DNA from: Dromaius novaehollandiae
Lineage: Eukaryota; Chordata; Aves; Casuariiformes; Dromaiidae
Direction: 5' to 3'
Assembly: GCF_036370855.1 (NCBI RefSeq)
Contig: NC_088113.1
Span: 20,046,501 to 20,110,500, forward strand
Length of the DNA stretch: 64,000 nt
Below the pieces are notes generated by a model. It searched no databases and was not told the DNA's origin. It was given only the letters and a program-made list of their open reading frames with translations. Positions 28,701 through 41,612 of the stretch are shown in pieces. Made by a program: the position numbers and the translations under genes. Numbering within the stretch: the stretch's first letter is position 1; every line of letters begins with the position of its first letter.

Positions 28701-30149
28701 TTTGCTGACCACAGGACTAGAAATGGAAACTTTCTCTGGATCCTCCCCATCTAAACATTTCACCAAAACACAATAAAACTTTCTGTTAAAGAAAAGATTA
28801 ATCTTCCAAAAATTGTTTAACGTTTGAGAACACCTCTCCTGGACTAATAGGGATGCTCCGCTCAGCAGTTCACCCAGCAATTTGCACTGGCTGGGGATGT
28901 TGTGATTTGAATAACTGGTAGTACTGGGCTCAGATATCTATCACTAGGCTTCACTATGGAATTGCCATCAAAGGTCAAAAGTCAATTCACCCAAAACGAC
29001 CAGTAATCACAATAAAAAGGGCATTAGAAGCAATTATTCAACCTCACCATTATTTCTCACTGATTATCTAAACATTTTCACCTTAGAATGACCATGCCTT
29101 TGTTATTCCTAAATGCAAAGAGACGTGTATTTCAAAATTAAACCTGCTTCGACTGCAGGGAGAAACTCAAAAGTCTTCCCTCCCTGAAAGCACAACAGTC
29201 ATAGACAGCATTTTAAATATCAGCTAATGGTCTTGTTTCTTTTGGTGCTAGCAGTAATAAAACTAACAGAAGAGGCTCTCATGTTAAATACTAGAGGAAA
29301 GGTTTCCCAACAGCACATTACTGCCACTGACATTAACAAGATCCGTAGATATCCCCCCAAACCCTGACAGTGTAAATACAGTGCAACCTGTTAGGATGTG
29401 CTGCTAATCCTTGTGTATGAGAAACAGTAGTGTTGAATGAAAAATACATGAATGAATGAATCATTTTGTATCTATACAAGCAGATCAGTAACATAGCTTC
29501 TGACATTTTGCTGATCAGCCTGCATAACACAGCCACTGATACCATCTCGTACTGTTGCTACGCCTCACAAAAAACACACCAATTCTGTTCCTACCAGTAC
29601 CTGGGTACCACTACGCTTTTTAAGGTGCGACCAGGTGGCAGGGAGATGGATATGGACATTAGACTTCTCTTATCTACCTCAGAGTCTATGGTTAATACTT
29701 ATCTGCATTTGGCTTTCCCAACTTTAATTTAACATTGGGAACCACGTCCAGTGTCTTTAAATGGAATATACCTGCTAAACTAGTCAATTCACATCTAATT
29801 TCCCTCAAATCATCAGCAGCAGCTCTGGTAAGTTTAATTAAATGCTACTTAATGAGGAAGCTATAAATTAATGAAAAAAAAAAAAGCTGTAAACCCTAAT
29901 GCTTTGGTTAAGATCTCAGGATGTAAGAAAAACATATCCCAAATCAAGAAGGTGAAGATGTGGTTAGGGAGAAAACCTCTTTTCTTTTCCTCCTTTTAAA
30001 GGATAGTGTTAAGCTACTGAAAAGTTTCTGCATGGGAGGAAAACTACTGACAGCTCAGAGAAACAATACAACTGATGCACTTATTTGGGCATTATCTGAT
30101 TCAGTGAAAGGAAAAATACTTCAGGAAAGAAAGAGCTCTGCATAACACC

Positions 30150-30480
30150 CTAGGCATGCCTCCGCGAGACGGCCGTTGCGCTGGTGCAGCCAGCGGCCAG
30201 CCGGGCTGCGGCCTCCCTGCCCCCTCTCCCGCGGCTGAGGTCGGAGACCCGGGATCCTGCCGTCGCGCTGGTAATCTAGCTAATCGCCCGGGCCCGCTCC
30301 AGCCGGCCGCACCGGCTCCCCCGCGCAGCTTCGCCTGCTCCCTCCGGCTGAGACCACCAGCTCTTCCCACAGCCTTCCCAGAAGCTGCTCGCAGGCGATG
30401 AGCATCCTGCCGACCGCTTGTTCGCAGCATCCAGCCAAGAGAAGATCGTCTCTCTCTCCACTATCTCACTGCCCTCCTGA
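30150..30480. other. Isolated GC/CpG-rich islet inside DNAJC5 intron 1
   Basis: About 330 bases of CpG-rich DNA have sharp borders with AT-rich intron on both sides. It contains short open frames on both strands, but no known protein motif and no convincing splice donor. An A/C low-complexity run (30526-30570) follows it on the plus strand. It could be an alternative DNAJC5 promoter or exon, an intragenic enhancer, or an inserted GC-rich sequence. Confidence 0.5.
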
Positions 30481-30525
30481 CAGGCTATTTCTCAGGGACC
30501 TGTGGGATTAATCTAAGGTCAGGAT

Positions 30526-30570
30526 TAAAAAAAAAACCAAAAAAAACCCAAAAAACCCCCAAAAACCCGG
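30526..30570. repeat. A/C low-complexity run next to the GC islet
   Basis: Runs of A broken by growing runs of C (AAAACC, AAAACCC, AAAACCCCC). Confidence 0.85.
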
Positions 30571-33500
30571 TTGAGATTTTACATGTTAGTTTAACTTTTC
30601 CAAAGAAGGTATTGCCTGAAACTGGAAGTCTGAGGGCATTATGAACATTTGTGACGTTTAGGTTGTTAGAAGTCTCTCTCTATTTCGGCATAAGCTTTCT
30701 TTAAAAGCAATCCAAAACGCCCTCGGTGCACAGATGCTGCAGGTATACACTATGTTCTGTTTAATAAACTCTCCACTGTTAAATTAGGACTAACTTGTTT
30801 TGTAAAAAGTGAATTCAGTTTGATCCAGGCTATGTCTATCAGTGTGTAGGCTGCTGTCAAAAGTGGAGAGACACACAGGAATAAAATTTCATACTGCTAC
30901 GATCTTCAATCATTTCAGACCCAAAAGTTCAGCTTATCTGGAGTTCAGAGCCTAGTCTAACAGGGTATTTGTATTTATTTTCAAATTTGTTAAGAAATGG
31001 TCAAGTATACCATAGCAGAAGAATGGAGGAGGACAAGGGGGTAATAAGAATTCATCTGGGAAGCTCTGTTATTTAAAAAAACAGAACAGGTCAAGTCTTA
31101 CTACGATGTGTGTAGTCCTTGGCCTTTCAAATATGGGGCAGAATAAGACAGACAACCAAGGTGGAAGTTATTCAAGTTTAAAATTGCATCAGGATATTAT
31201 CTACCCTGCTATTTTACAGCTGGCTCTAATTTACAACACTGAAAGCTGCTCAGGACTTTTAAAAAGTGGTGTATCCAGCAGTAACAAGCCATCTGCTATA
31301 CGTCCTAACTAAGCAGGATTTCCTGAAGAGGTCTCTCTCAGAAGGCTATGAAGAAAAGCAATCCCTTGGATTAAACAGCATAATTTTTAATCATTTGTGT
31401 ACCCAAATGTCCTGCATTAGTCAGCTTTAACAGAAAATGTAACTGTAGCATAACACAAAAAGTGTAATTGGTACCATCTTGATTGAAAGACTTAGATTAA
31501 ACCTGATATATTATATGGAAACCAGTCTTAACATTTGAAGCTTATAAATGCTAAATTGGACCTTGGAAAGACTAATTTTCTTTTTAGTTTCCCAAAAAGA
31601 GTTATATCTAATTTTGAACCTGTTGGCTTACTTCAATCAAACCGACTAAGAAGGCAAAGGTCTCTGAAAGGTTTCATGAAATTGGTGACATCTTTCTTTG
31701 TGTCAGGTCTGCTGCTCTTCAAACCCTTTTGTAAGCCAAAACAGCAAACTATTATTCCAGCCAAGAAAAATGGATAGTTCTCTCTCATTCCTGGGAATTA
31801 AATAATCTCACTGAACATTCCAATGAGTGACAGCACCAAAAAGGGTGACAGCAGATCAGACGGTGGCCAGAAGCAGAGAGGACTAAAACTTCTCCCTTTT
31901 GTCAACAGCAAACCTCCAAACTGGATCAGCCACGTTTGACAATTCAGCTTTAGATCAGCTAAGCTAACAGTTAACTGCCGGCAGAAAAGGCAGTCTTGCT
32001 TTCCCTCCCAATCCCGGCTGCCTATTTCTACTCCTTCCAGGGCAACGGCTCTTGCATTCATCCAACCCCAGCGCAAGCCAGCGCAGCGAACGTAACTGGA
32101 GGGAGCGGGGAGAAGAATCAACTTTCCCCCAAAAGCACGCTTATTTCTGTGGTGGGAAGGAGGTTTCTTATACTATTCACACAGCGAACAGATGCTTTTA
32201 ACAACACTGAACCACAGAAGTCAGATCACTGCTGGCAGGAAACAGCCTTATAGCAATAAAGCCACGGAGGGCTAATTCAATGGACAGTATCAACAATATT
32301 TCAGCGTCATTAGCATTTGAAAGCAGACTAACAATGGCAGCTTTTCATTTTGCTTCAAGGCTGCAGCATTAAATATTTATTCACTAACAAACTTTCAGAA
32401 ACTGTAAAATACCAAGATGCCTAAAATATCAATTTCCGCATTTCAAATTAATTTTGTACTTTTTTCCATACAAGTAATAAAGGCACAGCAGCTCACTCCA
32501 ACTTCCTCACTGGAGGCATGACTTCTTTTAAAAGGAGTTGAAGATGTTCAGCACCACTGATAAATCTGACTGTCCTTCAACCACAGGGAAGTTCCCAAAC
32601 CTTCTTAACAGGGTAAGCAACAGGCAGCATAGCATTTTTTGAACAGAAAGCCATTAACAGGAACTGTCTGGCTCTCTTTTGCACCCTATTTTGTTAAAAT
32701 GAGGAACCAAATGAGGAACTATTTTACAGGACATTCTTACCCTATGCTAAAATGTCCTGCTCGAACTGGAATACGTCATTTCAGTGAAAATACCAAGCTC
32801 ACCAGACCCCACAGCGTCTCCTTCTTGAAAGTTTTCTTTGGGTTTTTTGGTTTGTTTATTTTTTGCTTTTGTTTTAAATCAAGGCTAAAAACACCTTGTT
32901 GCCCAAGACATGCCAAAATACCATGAATCATGTACACTCCTAGAGCCTTATATCCCATAATATCTAACTGCATAGCTATGGGAAAATAAATCTAGTTATT
33001 GTACTAGAGTATTCTGCTCAGAGATGTTTGCTCATTCGCATTAGACGCTAAGGATACTTGGAAGTTTACCTTAATAAATAATCTGATGGGGGAGGGGGAA
33101 CTAACCAACATTAACTTTAAAAATACTCCTACAGCAGGATGTTGCAGTAAAACATTCACCAGAAGTTTTAGTTTTCTTAATACCTGCATATTCATAAATT
33201 AAAGTTACTAGAAATCAAACCATGAATGCGTGCACCAATGCAAAGATTTTGGCAGACCTTCAAATACATGCTGTCCAAAACGATTTTAGCAAGGGTCTGT
33301 CTTCAATGTTGGGAATCTGGCTGCTACCAGTGGTGCTGAAAACTGGAATGCTGCTGTAACAGACACGAAATCCACCATCTTGTGACTTGGTAGATGATAC
33401 TTACCCGCTAGATAAAGGACAATGGAGAGTCATTAACCTTAATGGATACACTCTATCCAAATTGCAGGAATGCAAGCGAGTTTGGTTGAAACCAGAAGAA

Positions 33501-36500
33501 CCAATCCTTCCGAGTCTTTCTACATGTAGCCAGTAACACAGAGAATAGAGAAATTCCCAAAAAGGGACAGATAAGAAACAACACGAAAGAGAAAGAAAAG
33601 AAACTCAAAGCCATGCAGGAATTGCTGGACACAAAAAGAGAACGCTGCTTTCCTAGCACAGCCCAATATAACTGAGGCACCAACTGTCTTTAATACGTAC
33701 TACATGTAACGTTACTATTTGTAACATAAGGCCTAGGTGTCAAGCTTTTTGCAATGATAAAAATTGTAATAGTGTATTAGCAAATGATTAAAGAGCCCAG
33801 CTTGGAAACGGTTTATCCACTTTTACAAAAATTACATCAGTTGATGCTTTATTATACAAGTTCATGAAGCACTAGAATATTTTGGGCAAGATGTGTATTC
33901 CACAAGGCATTTCTGCCAACTGACCACCTTTTGCCTCATAAAATATAATGCCAATTATATTTAAGATTACCAGCTTTTCAAAGATTTCCAATGCAGAAGA
34001 CTAAATACAGGTGTTAATCTTAAATTACTTTGTCTCAATCACTATTTACTAGTAAAAGTCTATATAAAAAAAACACCAAATCGCAAAACATATTAGTAAA
34101 TATTGATTTATCCCCAAAATGAAATAGCACCACTCCCCTCTGCATCCTGTCCATCTGTCTTAGATTAATTAAGGGTGGTTCTCATGATCTGGTATTTTTC
34201 TAGGGAAAAAATTCATTTTTGAAGGGAAGAGGAGAGAAACACATATACAAGATTGTATTATCAACAAAAATACTTGAAAGGCATTTTCAACTTGGCTTAG
34301 TGAGGTATTAGAGAAATTTCTATGTGAAATTTTGAACTTTGTTCCTTCAGCGTTATTTTGCATTTAATTGAGGGGGTTTTTGTTTTTTCGATTTTTTTAT
34401 GCTATAGGAAGTAAAAAATCTGTTACTTACCTGGGATCTAGTTTGACTATTTCAAAGGTAAGTGGTAACGGCTTCCACACAGCTCTAAAACTGGATCTCC
34501 TAAAGATAAAACAAAAGCAAATCATAACTTGTTACAAAGTTATCACCACCTTGTTTTACTACAACCACCCTTTCTTTGTGCTATGCTGAAGATAACAGAT
34601 GGAAGTGAAATAGCAAAAAAATTAACCCTCCATACTTATAAAGAATTTTCACTTAAAATGGATAAATATTGAAGCCATTGGAAATCCAGATGTGTTCTGC
34701 AGTTTGAGCATGTTTAACAGCCATACACCTTCCTATACTGTCTGTTAGACTGCTGACCATGTTACATTTTGAAGGCTGCTTTTTAGTATTTCCCTTGTGC
34801 TTTCATTCAAACAATACCTTGCTGGTATACTAAAACAAACCTGATTTTTTTATTGTCCAAGATACTTTATGCTGCAGTAATTCTTCACAGTGTAAATACT
34901 TACGTTTAGAAATGATCAGCTGTCAAGGTAAGCTGCAAATATTTTAGAGCATATATTCAAGAGTCCTATGCTTTTATCTGTAGCTTCAGCATCATCTCAC
35001 AGACTTTTTACTACATGATGGACAAACACATACACAAAACAAGGACATCAGTCACACAGATTACAATAGTTCTTGCATGATCCAGAGCAATAGTTATCTG
35101 TTTAAGACTTTAGGCTTTTTTGTCCTGGGCACATATATCTGTACTTAGAGAAGCGTGTTTTTGAAGTCCTGATAATCTGCAATGTTGTTAGAGAAAGACT
35201 GCTAAAGAAGCTTAAACTAATACAATGGACTGCGAGCTGTGGCACATGAGAAGCAGGAACACATCCTATTCTGCCACACTTGTGAGGGAGCAGCAAGACC
35301 CGGGCAGTGAACAGGGCTAACAGCAGCAGAAAAAAAACTCTTCAACATCCCAAAAAGCTTTAGTGGAGTTTGTGTGTAAGATGCCTTCACCAAAAAAAAT
35401 TTTTAAATTTAAGTATACCTGTCTTCACAATTTATTAACAGCACCGCCGCTGAGATGAAAGAGCATTGCAAATATACGGAGTAGCTGAATTTCACTGTGC
35501 CAATTTTAATGCCACTTCACATTGCAGCATTAAAATCGGTAATGTGCATAAATTGCAGAGCAACCATTAACTCGTTTTGCCAGGTCAAACTTCTATCAGG
35601 AAAAATACAGTTTTATGCTATTCGCATTCCCTTCTCCTGAAGCAGATTACACGCAGAAGGTGAAACCAAGCAAGTCCCACTGCAGTATATATAGAGGAAG
35701 GTGAGAAGATCCAACAACACAAACTACTACTTTTTTCAGTGGTCAAGGCCAAGTTACAAAGATTACTGTGGATCACCTGTCACATGAAAATCGGAGAATG
35801 AACACACAAGAGAACCCTCTAAAAGCTAGATGATGTTACTGAAAAACTTAGGGAAAATTACTGCAAAGAATTAAAACATCTTTCTGATTAAACAGGTCCA
35901 GGATAAATCTAATCCATGTCATTAATCACAAAGTCATTTATGCAACAGATTACTGTTCAATAAACTTCACAAGTGGGACTTCAGAGCAGCTCTTAGCTGG
36001 CAAATCATCATCCAAAATCCTTTCAACAGTTCATAAAGCAAAAGCTCTGAATGATCTTGAACCCCCCCATTCAATTCACAAACAGACCTTTCACAAATTT
36101 GGAGGTTTTGGTGCGGCAACGAAAGAAGGACAATAGACAGGTATCCCGTAACAACCAGTAATCATTTACATAAGTGATTACAGAATTTGTTTTTTGTAAT
36201 TTTTAAGAGACAGTTATTTTTAAGAAGCTAATTAATATTAGTAACATACCCATAAATGAATGAGAATGAACCAATCCACAAGAAAAAAATAAGTCTAGGG
36301 TTGAAAGATCTACTTAGTTCATTTGATGGGTATGGGAAAAGGACTTTTCCTGAAAAATGAGAGGTAGTGAGTGCATAACCTGCATGTAAAATTTAAAGTT
36401 TCAAACTCAAACAGTGCATGTGCAATATTAAAAGCTGGACTATCTTTCAGATGCAAAATGTTATGAATTTTGTGAAACTATAGAAGTTTCCAGGTTCTCT

Positions 36501-36726
36501 TCCCACAGTTTCCTTCATTACAAAGTAATCTACAACAGAAACATATCAAAAGTGATCTTAGAAAGCTGCAGAGTGATAACAAAAGTCTTATCAATGAGAA
36601 TTATGGTCCAGGTCCCTAGGACCTTGGGGGACTAGAACAGACTTATTCAGAAGGAAGAGACCATGAACAGTGTGTATGGTCACTGTAAATCTTTTCTTTT
36701 AATCTCTAGCTAGCAGATGCAAAGTA

Positions 36727-36741
36727 ATTTTTTTTTTTTTT
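36727..36741. repeat. Poly(T) tract
   Basis: A T homopolymer of about 14 bases in DNAJC5 intron 1. Confidence 0.85.
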
Positions 36742-38603
36742 ACTGTACCTTCATACCTAGATGAAGACGATCTTTAGTGTTATCTGCAATTCTGTTTCAG
36801 TCAGCAACTTGAGTTAAACAAGTTTTTGTCAGCCAAACTGGGAAACAGCTACAAAATGCTTAATTTATGAATCTACATAGCTGAAAAATCTACAAACAGG
36901 ACAAACAAAGCCCAAATGGACTTGGGAGATTTGCTTATACTTTTGACAAAATTAATTACTGCCCTAAAGTCAGAGTTTGGCATCCAAAGAAGTAACTGAA
37001 GATTCAATGATACATGGATAGCAGTTTCAAATAGTTCAACTACAACAAGATACCAGCCCAGACCTGATCAAAACTGTCAGAAGAGAAGTCTTTATTTTAT
37101 AGAAAACGTACATAATACCTAGCCACATATGAAACAAAGAATACAAACAAAAGCCACCTTTTATCTTAAGAACAGATGCAAGGAGCAAAATTTTCTTCTC
37201 TCTGAACTATGCCACTATGAAGTTTCACCAACAGTACTAAGCGTGATTTATAGCTGGAAATAACAAAACAAAACCAAAATAAATTCCAAAGGAAACAAAT
37301 TTTGATAAAAATCAAAGCATATGAAAAACTCCAGCCAACTCTTTCGAATCATCTCCCGCTTCCCACATCCTCCCGTGCACACTCCCTGGCAGCACCACAG
37401 CCACCTGCAGCACAGATTTCTGGGGTTTTACTCACTTGGGTTTCTGTTGCAACTGGCAATTCTAATTTAGTGACTCAGGAGTGTTTTGATCTACACATCC
37501 AATCTCATTATGCAGTAGGTCAGCTCCGCTGACCCAGAGCTCTACATAATACCCTGCCTGTAATTACTTGTAAATATCTTCTCTCAAAATACAAACAAAT
37601 GGAGAGAAAATGAACAGACAGAAGCCAGTAAAGAAATGAAAAGTGTTTAAAAATCATGGTTAACGGATGTTTTCTAGTTTCAAGAAAACAAAGACCACAG
37701 AAAAAAGAATTCTGAGAAAGGAAAGGGAATAAGCAAATGCTTAAGAGGCCCAGAACATTTAAATAAGTATGAAAATCAAAAGGAAAGATTAAAGAATGAC
37801 CACTGTAAGATAACAACAGACAGCAAGGCTACATGGAAACAAACTTCAGCAACATATTAAAATTATGGAAAGAAGTTTTACCGCACAAGTGAAGAAATAT
37901 GTTTAGGAAGTTTACCTGTTCTTTCAACTGTATTGCTCATTCCAAAAGCAATTCCACTAACTTCATTTGTTCTGCAAATTTGAACCTCCTTTATCCAACA
38001 TTTATTATGTTTTCCCCATATATTGTGACCATAAATAGTGTTTAGCATCCTTTCTTTCCCTAGCCAAGAAATAAATCCAAACTTTTCCTTTTGGAAATCC
38101 GTCACATTCTCTTGTCTATTCTTTGTGATAAAAAGCTTATCTGTTTCTTCTGTTTGCCCTCATCTCCACTGACATACACAGAAGAACCACTTTTATTTAA
38201 CAGTTCTATTAACAGAATTGTCATCATCCCACTTTGTATGTTGTTAACAAAGAGAGAGAAGTATCTGTAGAATACCCATCATAGCTGACAAGTATATGAA
38301 GAATCAATGCTGCAACAAAGACAAAAAAAACCCCACAAACTAAACAAAATAAAAAACCAAACTCTTGAGTCTTTATTTTTCCATTTTTGTTTGCTTGCAT
38401 GATTTACAAAATGAATCAGTACTAGAAGAATGACATGAAGAGGCTGAAGGTAAAGCACATTGCCTCGTAAGTGCAACTCAGGAGATTGATCGTGAAAAGT
38501 GTTTTAAAACAATATTCTAGCTGCCTTAAAATAGTCAGCTTTTACTTGTTTATTGAAGGACTAGCACTTACTATTTCATGAAAGCATCCAAGAGTGAATC
38601 TTA

Positions 38604-38638
38604 CATAGATATCTATCTATAGCTATCTATCTATATTG
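38604..38638. repeat. Imperfect (ATCT)n microsatellite
   Basis: TATC/ATCT tetranucleotide repeats interrupted once by AGCT, in DNAJC5 intron 1. Confidence 0.85.
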
Positions 38639-41581
38639 TACTTTAATGACAACACAAAGCCTCTTGGCTAAATTTTACTGTTCATAGTCCTTTGCTAAAG
38701 ATCATGCAAGAAACCTCCTATCCTTGGAACAGAATGTTTTTATATTTCTTTTACACTAGTAAAAGTCCTATAGAGGGCAGGTCTTACAAGCACTACAAAT
38801 CAGAAGAATTATTTTACTCCATTGCAACGTACAAATATCAGTATCTAAGGGTTGTACTTTAAGTCATGAGATCCATGCCTTACTAAAGTTTGAATCAAAA
38901 CTTTTGTCAAGAAAAAAGCACAATTACAAAAAGTTGCACACAAACACTTGCAACTTGAATCATGCACAGCATACACTTATTCCAATCAGTTTTAACAATT
39001 AAGCCCTTATGTAAAGCCAACCTAGTATTCAGCAAATGAATCTCAAACACATACAACTTTGTTGTCCCCTCCACCCCCAAAAAGGAGCTCTAGTAAGACC
39101 AAATTCATTTGCCTTTGAAACAGAAGATACATCTCCAACGGTCAAAGATTACGACTTTAAAATATCAGCTAAAATCTCTGAAGTATGAGGTACAAAAGAA
39201 ACAGAAACACAGAGTAATAAAATAAATGAAATCCAGGACAATACAACTCTGCTAAATTCAAATCCAAATTGATTTAACAGCCATCATTAACCATTGAAAC
39301 AGAGGTTACACTGAAACTTGTGACAAACTTGACTAGAGCGATACAAGTGTTGTCTCTCTAATAAGCTTAGCGGATTAAAATTTAGCCATTTAAGTCTGAT
39401 TGACCAACTTGTTATAAAGACTTGTGACCTTGTGCACTATACAAAAGTAAGATTCAAACCTACTAAAGAAGGGCTTTCAAATCAGGAAGAAAAATATTTA
39501 AAGCATTAGCTTCACATTTTCCATCCTCTTCTCTCAGCTAAAAGAATTACTCTTTAAAACCCTGTGTTTTTAAGTGGATACCTTACTTAAGATTCCATTG
39601 CTCCTATTTAATTCTGCAGCAAAATTTAATTATTGTTTATGGCATTACAGTCATTTGTACGGCAGAGTACAAACATCACAAACTACATACGCTATACAAA
39701 CTTCACTCCATTTACTTACCCAGCTATTTAAAAATTTATCGGAAACAAGTAGTTCTGTTTGCTTGCCTCAGTATTACTCTTAATTGTTTCTCCATATAAA
39801 CTTATGCAGTGTTTGAGTCCTTGCACCTACTCACAGCAAATTCACTAGAATATATCAGAAAAAAAACACAACATTCACTTGAGTAGACTGATAACGAAGT
39901 ATCTTATTTCCCCTACAAAATACCCTACACTTTCTAAAAAGTATTTATACAGAAGCATAGCTATGTTCATACTAGTCAAGTTGAACTATTTCAATTAAAA
40001 ACAAAAAACCCCACATTGCTAATAACTATACCAATACGGGGAAATCATTAAAACTTTAAAATATAGACAAAGTCCTGGAAGACAAATGGTAAGTTTACTC
40101 AAGTAAAAATAGGATTTATACTGTCACAAAGCAGCTGTAGATAAGAAACCTAAAGATTTTAAAGCGGTAATAAAAGCAAGAATTGCAAAAGGGAACAAGT
40201 CTATTCACCCATGTGACAAAGGGTTCAACAAATTGGATCACATTGTTAAAATACAGCCACTGAACTCTGGAAAGACTATTCCAACTGGCTTGCTACTTTT
40301 GGCAGGTTAGGATGAGTTTTCTATTACTTGAAGGAATAACTGTACAATAAATACACAGAAAAGCGAGACAACTTTACATGGGTTAAGGGGACACAGCTGA
40401 TCTAATCAGCAGCTTCTTACAGCACAGACAATTTTTGCCTGGTCAAGAATAATTAGAATGAACAAAGTAGGATTGTACAGTACTAAAAAAGGCCTATAAC
40501 CAGTCTAAAAAATAAGAAATGATGCCATGATATTGCCAGATATGAACACATCTTTCAAACTACCAATTGCACTGCAAAAGGAAATGAAAGACTTGCTAGA
40601 AATTAATTTGGAAGCATAGAGCAGGGGAGTTACCCTCTGTACCCATCTACAGCAGCTAAGATGGAGAGAAAAAGAACGTGAATATCTTCTTTTGCCATCG
40701 GTCATGGAGGTTTTTTTCCACCCCCACAAAAAAATTTAGCTCATGTACATTTTGCAGTTTGTAAAACCATACTTGTAAGCCAAAATTATTCCATAATTGG
40801 AATACGGGAAAATGGACCAGGTTGTACCAAGAGCAGAAAATAATGCACGTACGTTCAACCTGATCTAAAATTATGAAGTCTATTGCTTCCTTCTGCAAAA
40901 CTTTACTTCTGTTTTCAATTTATTTATCTCTACCATTCGGTTCTGAATTAATTTCTCTCTTCCCCTACCAAGCACACAAATCTCCCTTTTAAAAAGATAT
41001 GAATAAGAAAGGAAAATACACAAAACTGAACAGCAGAATTTATAAAGCCGTTTCCAGAAGCCATTGCCCAACAAGTCAAACTAGCTCAGGAAACAGAAAA
41101 ACTAAAATGCCTTCACATAAACACTAGGAACCCAACATAATTGTGTCTGTAAAGTGGGATCCTTTCTTCTTATTTCATACAGTAATAGATTGCTTAAAAA
41201 TCTACAAAATTTTGCTCTTATGAAAAAAATTAAGCTTTTTTTTTAATACAGGCAGAAAAGGAGAAGCTTTTTTTCCTCAGATGTTGTTTTACCTCAGCCG
41301 TATCCAGTCAGGTCTTCTAGCCTAAGATGCACAATGATTCTAACACTTCTATCCCTTTAGTTAAGTTGTGAAGACCTTACTTCTTCAAAGGTTTTATCTT
41401 AAAAAAAATTGCAAAGTTAAAAAAAATTACGCACATCTAAAAATTCTTTCTTATCCTAATTGTTCAACTATATTTCCCTTGCCTTTGTGGAGACTGGGGA
41501 GGGGACTGGACTTTGCTGTTTTGTTATTTCACTTCCTCACATAAACTGCCAGAGGAAAGAGTATTTTAATATCCTCTTGTC

Positions 41582-41610
<29 letters not shown>
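41582..41610. repeat. Poly(A) tract of 29 A
   Basis: The longest homopolymer in the window. No retrocopy body or target-site duplication was recognised beside it, so it is called a simple repeat. Confidence 0.9.

Positions 41611-41612
<2 letters not shown>

Noticed and set aside
41582-41610. Poly(A) tail of a retrocopy
   Set aside because: No gene-derived or SINE body and no flanking target-site duplication was found next to it.
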